Source: Gammaproteobacteria bacterium (lineage in GTDB: Bacteria; Pseudomonadota; Gammaproteobacteria; UBA12402). From it: DNA of 5,231 bases. The stretch lies in NCBI GenBank assembly GCA_028282395.1, contig JANQHY010000094.1:1-5231 (forward strand). Reading direction: 5' to 3'. Below are positions 4,566-5,231 of this stretch, piece after piece; position 1 is the stretch's first letter; every line of letters begins with the position of its first letter. The notes under the pieces were generated by a model. The model had not been told where the DNA came from and did no database searches. It was given only the letters and a program-made list of their open reading frames with translations. The translations under genes were made by a program, and so were the position numbers.

Positions 4566-5231
4566 TTAGTGGGTGCATAGTAGTTGTTGCAATGCCTCAA
4601 CAACTATATCAATCTTTTTATTATAACGTTTCCGTAACGGATAAAGCACGTAAACAGGTAACTCATCTGGCCATGATTGAGGCATTAAGGGCACAAGCTG
4701 CTTTGTTAGAATAGCCTTCTGCACAGTAAAACTGGGGAGATAAACAATACCTAAACCCTGTATTGCTAACTGCTTTAGCACTGTACTGCTATTCACTTTA
4801 ATTTTGCTGTCTATAGTAATATTGGTGATTTTATCATTGACATACAACTGCCAACAACGCCTATGATTATCGGCATGGTCCAAACATTGATGTTGTGACA
4901 AATCTGCCGGTTCATTGAGTGGCGGTGCTTGTTCCAAATAGTGTGGAGACGCGCATAGCATCTTTTTCCATGTAGCAATCTTCTCATAGTAGAAGTTAAC
5001 ATCGGGCAGAGGGCCACAATGCAAAACTAAATCAAAATGGCTGCTAACCAAGTCATTCACATGGTTACCAGATATCAATTCCATAGATAGCTCAGGATAG
5101 GCCTGCACTAATTGGGCAACCTGCTCTGCAGAGAATTCATGTAAAATTGAAACTGGCAACCCTATCTTTATATTACCTTGAATACTACTTGCTGCCTTGC
5201 TAATTTTATAGTTAGCTGCATCATGAAGCTG
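4566..5231 (-). CDS. LysR-family transcriptional regulator, C-terminal part (N-terminus outside window)
   Basis: The minus-strand frame is open from the right edge, giving 221 residues. The TTG at 5159 is internal: upstream the frame continues with a linker-helix tail (QLHDAANYKISKAASS) and then IQGNIKIGLPVSI, the standard LysR join between linker helix and effector-binding domain. The missing 75-80 residues would hold the winged helix-turn-helix. Visible landmarks are the first strand KIGLPVSI, a Y-PELSMELISG segment, the DLVLHCGPLPD block, the WKKMLCASPHYLEQ block (usual K-x-L-x-ASPxYL), CLDHADNHRRCWQL, and a late GLGIVYLPSF segment. These resemble the CrgA/DmlR/AaeR-like branch, whose members often control efflux or small-molecule metabolism. 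The ligand is unknown. Its target may be the outer-membrane gene downstream or, as is usual for LysR, a divergent gene beyond the window edge. Confidence 0.92.
   Translation of the reverse strand, partial: QLHDAANYKISKAASSIQGNIKIGLPVSILHEFSAEQVAQLVQAYPELSMELISGNHVNDLVSSHFDLVLHCGPLPDVNFYYEKIATWKKMLCASPHYLEQAPPLNEPADLSQHQCLDHADNHRRCWQLYVNDKITNITIDSKIKVNSSTVLKQLAIQGLGIVYLPSFTVQKAILTKQLVPLMPQSWPDELPVYVLYPLRKRYNKKIDIVVEALQQLLCTH

Noticed and set aside
4505..4714. 69-codon plus-strand frame starting GTG
   Set aside because: It starts inside the LysR terminator stem and runs antisense over the LysR C-terminus; no ribosome site and no recognisable motif.
4811..5017. 68-codon minus-strand frame
   Set aside because: Lies wholly inside the LysR effector domain in another frame; no independent support.
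1..5231. Defence island, toxin-antitoxin operon, CRISPR array or mobile element
   Set aside because: No spaced repeats, transposase, integrase, nuclease or paired small-gene operon is visible in the window.

Overview
The window (5231 bp, AT-rich, roughly 38-40% GC by eye) looks like chromosome from a gammaproteobacterium of the Legionellales type (Legionella, Coxiella, Berkiella or Aquicella relatives). The main reason is the truncated gene at the left edge, which reads as the periplasmic domain of IcmL/DotI, a Dot/Icm type IVB secretion protein largely confined to this group and to conjugative IncI-like systems. The other genes fit a Gram-negative host: a Sec-exported small protein, an outer-membrane barrel, a DHA2 drug/proton antiporter and a LysR regulator. 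Species cannot be named from the sequence.

Layout. 1-429 (+): 3' part of an icmL/dotI-like gene, followed by about 300 bp without a recognised gene. That gap holds a nested inverted repeat whose loop matches the 3' end of 16S rRNA, promoter-like sequences and a leader with a GC hairpin and a 22-codon mini-ORF. 733-1224 (+): unrecognised small exported protein with four cysteines and a strong Shine-Dalgarno. 1225-1486: hairpins, a possible gene remnant on the minus strand and a good sigma70-like promoter for the next gene. 1487-2854 (+): 14-TM MFS antiporter. 2855-3046: spacer with tandem TTGACG motifs. 3047-3502 (+): UbiC-like (chorismate pyruvate-lyase fold) protein in which the catalytic glutamate position appears to be Cys. 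3531-4361 (-): outer-membrane beta-barrel, convergent with the UbiC-like gene. 4362-4565: very AT-rich promoter region plus a convincing Rho-independent terminator. 4566-5231 (-): LysR regulator lacking its N-terminal DNA-binding domain because the window ends.

The genes do not form one operon: every intergenic gap is long or convergent, and no pathway joins them. The most plausible functional pairing is the LysR gene with the outer-membrane gene downstream on the same strand, but a terminator separates their transcription. I see no CRISPR array, tRNA, rRNA, transposase or other clear mobile element. I did not find a convincing new multi-gene system. The best leads are the altered active site of the UbiC-like protein, the orphan IcmL-like gene, and the anti-Shine-Dalgarno hairpin with an antisense mini-ORF beyond it.
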